DNA from: Minisyncoccota bacterium
Lineage (GTDB): Bacteria; Patescibacteriota; Minisyncoccia; Phycocordibacterales; UBA1550
DNA length: 49,654 bases
Assembly (NCBI GenBank): GCA_028712595.1
Contig: JAQTPS010000001.1
Span: 29,132 to 78,785 of the forward strand
Direction of reading: 5' to 3'
Below the pieces are notes generated by a model. The model was given only the letters and a program-made list of their open reading frames with translations. It had not been told where the DNA came from and searched no databases. Made by a program: the position numbers and the translations under genes. Numbering within the stretch: position 1 is the first letter of the stretch; every line of letters starts with the position of its first letter. Below are positions 48,005-49,654 of the stretch, piece after piece.

Positions 48005-48751
48005 CTAGATTTGCATTCTCTTGAAGAAATAACTTCCTAGCCACAAAAACAGTAGCGTAATTACTCCGAGAACAACAAAATCGGTTGCTAAACCATAATG
48101 CCCCATATTGATGAGTAGCGCACGCAACGCATCGATACCATACGAAAGTGGATCAAGTCTGGCTATGACTGCAAGGACTGTCGGTAATCCTTTAAGTGGA
48201 AAAATCGCGCCCGAAAGGAAAAATAGCGGCATAACCAAAAAGTTCATAATTAACTGAAATCCCTGCATATCACTAAGAAGAGAAGCAATCATTGTGCCAA
48301 GCGAAGTAAAAAGAAGTGCAATTAAAAACATTACCACTATTGCCGGAATAACAGCTATGAAGCTAACTGGACGAAAACCGAAAATCATTGAGATGAGCAT
48401 CACAGCAACACCCTGCATAGTAGCAACAGTCGCGCCACCTAGGGTTCTTCCGATCATAATGTTAAAACGAGACATCGGAGCAACTAGGGTTTCTTTCAAA
48501 AATCCGAACTGACGATCCCAAATTACTTCCATTCCCGAGAAAATAGCCGTGAAAATGATACTCATGCCGATTATGCCCGGCGCAAGAAAGTTGAGATAAT
48601 TGCCTTCTCCCGCTTCTTGAAACACAGAACCAAAACCGTACCCCAAAGAGAGCAAAAAAAGAAGAGGCTGAGCAAGGGAGCCCACAATACGCGACTTGGA
48701 GCGTAGATATTTTTTAATTTGTCTTAACCAAAGTATGTAAATCTTTTTCAT
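48005..48751 (-). CDS. ABC-2 type exporter permease (DrrB-like)
   Basis: A 248-residue membrane protein with six predicted helices and an N-terminal basic cytoplasmic segment (LRQIKKYLRSKSRIVGS). The family block FLSGAIFPLKGLPTVLAVIARLDPLSYGIDALR is recognisable (in parts: SGAIFPLKGLP, DPLSYGIDALR). With the ATPase upstream (10 bp) it forms an efflux system for a lipid, polyketide-like compound or polysaccharide. The substrate cannot be deduced. Confidence 0.9.
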   Translation of the reverse strand: MKKIYILWLRQIKKYLRSKSRIVGSLAQPLLFLLSLGYGFGSVFQEAGEGNYLNFLAPGIIGMSIIFTAIFSGMEVIWDRQFGFLKETLVAPMSRFNIMIGRTLGGATVATMQGVAVMLISMIFGFRPVSFIAVIPAIVVMFLIALLFTSLGTMIASLLSDMQGFQLIMNFLVMPLFFLSGAIFPLKGLPTVLAVIARLDPLSYGIDALRALLINMGHYGLATDFVVLGVITLLFLWLGSYFFKRMQI

Positions 48752-48761
48752 ATATTTGATG

Positions 48762-49544
48762 TTATCTTCGGAGCTTACGGTGCATTCTCATACGGTCGGT
48801 AGCGTTAGCTCCCTCTTCCCGAATCGTAGTACCAGTGAGCGCCAAGAAGGCCTCTTCTAGAGAGTTGGTGTTGGTTTTCTTTTTTAATTCTTCAGAAGTT
48901 CCGATTGCGACAATTTTACCGTGGTCAATAATGGCGATGCGCTCCGCGATACGATCTGCTTCTTCCATATAATGTGTAGTGAAAAATACAGTGGTGCCTT
49001 CGTTTTTATTAAGTTCTCTCAAATATGCCCACATATGGTTTCGCGTCTGTGGATCAAGGCCGAGTGTCGGTTCGTCAAGGAAAATAATTTTAGGATGATG
49101 CAAAAGTCCTCGCGCAATTTCAAGACGACGCTTCATCCCGCCTGAAAATTCTTTCACCAGACTATTTTTGCGATCCCATAGGTCAACGAACTTGAGTAGC
49201 TCTTCACTTCGCTGTTTTCTTATACTATTTGGCACGTCGTAGAGTATTCCGTGTATTTCCATATTTTCCCAGGCAGTCAAATCATCATCCAAGCTAGGAT
49301 CTTGAAAGACAATCCCAAAAGAGCGTCGTGTTTCGTCCGGATGATGAACGGGGTCATGCCCATTAAGCATAACTGCTCCGCTAGTCGGGTGAAGTAATGT
49401 TGTAAGTATTTTAATCGTTGTGGATTTACCGGCTCCGTTGGGACCAAGGAAGGCAAAAATCTCGCCTTCCTTTACATTAAAGGAAATATTATCGACCGCC
49501 GTAAGATCACCAAATTTTTTTGTAAGATTTTTAACTTCAATCAA
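48762..49544 (-). CDS. ABC exporter ATP-binding protein (DrrA-like)
   Basis: A 260-residue ATPase. It has Walker A GPNGAGKSTT (about 34-43), signature FSGGMKRRLEIARGLL, Walker B IIFLDEPTLGLD and the H-loop FFTTHYMEEADR. The C-terminal SLEEAFLALTG is typical of the DrrA/CcmA export group. The first codon is TTG (49544). An extended -10 ends 9 nt before it, so this gene too appears near-leaderless. Confidence 0.93.
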   Translation of the reverse strand: MIEVKNLTKKFGDLTAVDNISFNVKEGEIFAFLGPNGAGKSTTIKILTTLLHPTSGAVMLNGHDPVHHPDETRRSFGIVFQDPSLDDDLTAWENMEIHGILYDVPNSIRKQRSEELLKFVDLWDRKNSLVKEFSGGMKRRLEIARGLLHHPKIIFLDEPTLGLDPQTRNHMWAYLRELNKNEGTTVFFTTHYMEEADRIAERIAIIDHGKIVAIGTSEELKKKTNTNSLEEAFLALTGTTIREEGANATDRMRMHRKLRR

Positions 49545-49553
49545 AGTGTTTTT

Positions 49554-49562
49554 ACTTTAGCA
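49554..49562 (-). promoter_or_regulatory. Extended -10 promoter of the ABC exporter operon
   Basis: TGCTAAAGT on the minus strand, ending 9 nt before the TTG start codon at 49544. Confidence 0.58.
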
Positions 49563-49579
49563 TATTTTTTTGATGCTGA

Positions 49580-49654
49580 AACTTTTTTCGAAAAATTGCG
49601 GAGAGGGGGAGATTCGGTCACGGATATTTTTCTGCTGAAAAATTCCTCGACCCC
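49580..49654. repeat. Right-edge palindromic sequence resembling the 43262 element
   Basis: It contains TTTTTCGAAAAA, the string GGGGGAGATTCGG (like the complement of a tRNA T-arm), and ATTTTTC-TGCT-GAAAAAT. The order AGATTCGG ... CGG ... A/T-rich hairpin with a TnCT loop is the same as at 43262-43345. The window ends inside it. Confidence 0.45.

Noticed and set aside
1-49654. CRISPR array
   Set aside because: No set of regularly spaced repeats was found; the only tandem repeat (13354-13396) has no spacers.
1-49654. Recoded TGA (Gracilibacteria-type genetic code)
   Set aside because: Standard-code ORFs are full-length for all core proteins and in-frame TGA codons do not interrupt them.

Overview
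The window looks like part of a Patescibacteria (Candidate Phyla Radiation, Parcubacteria-like) genome. The evidence is gene content and architecture, not a database search. Informational genes are streamlined (ThrS without TGS, PheS and PheT without their usual tRNA-binding parts, a short SMC). A type IV pilus cluster is present. The classical rpmF-(lipid genes)-rnc-smc cluster has no fatty-acid genes. Many short membrane proteins of unknown function occur. The standard genetic code fits: TGA behaves as stop.

Layout. 0-7.1 kb: two tandem pilin genes on the minus strand sharing an identical 190-bp promoter and leader block, two CheY-like regulators and a large membrane sensor kinase. A divergent pilM/pilN fusion, a pilO-like gene and a small membrane gene follow. 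7.1-10.2 kb: ZnuBC-type ABC transporter, GTPase EngB, membrane-anchored DsbA-like protein. 10.2-20.4 kb: rpoD, dnaG, rpoC and rpoB on the minus strand, with a strong promoter about 200 bp upstream of rpoB. 20.4-22.1 kb: trmD, a KH protein and rpsP. 22.2-24.9 kb: rnr and dnaQ on the plus strand. 25-29.9 kb: smc, rnc, a nusB-Nudix fusion, rpmF and rnhB on the minus strand. 30-33.2 kb: dnaE. 33.2-35.2 kb: small hypothetical genes. 35.4-43.5 kb: thrS, then gyrB, mraY, pheT, pheS and tRNA-Thr(UGU). 43.5-49.6 kb: a membrane protein, tsf-rpsB, prfA-rpmE, a DUF1761 protein, an MliC/DUF333 envelope lipid-side protein and a DrrAB-like ABC exporter.

Most promoters share one pattern: an extended -10 (TGnTAnnnT) ending only 6-9 nt before the start codon, so the predicted transcripts are leaderless or nearly so. 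Operon-internal starts mostly lack Shine-Dalgarno sequences. This pattern was used to correct several starts in the ORF track (for example pheS, rpsP, mliC).

No CRISPR array, transposase, rRNA or tmRNA was seen. No gene-free stretch exceeds 300 bases; the longest are 20214-20476 (rpoBC leader and promoter) and 43204-43414 (terminator and palindromic DNA beside the tRNA). Both window ends lie in repeat-like sequence.
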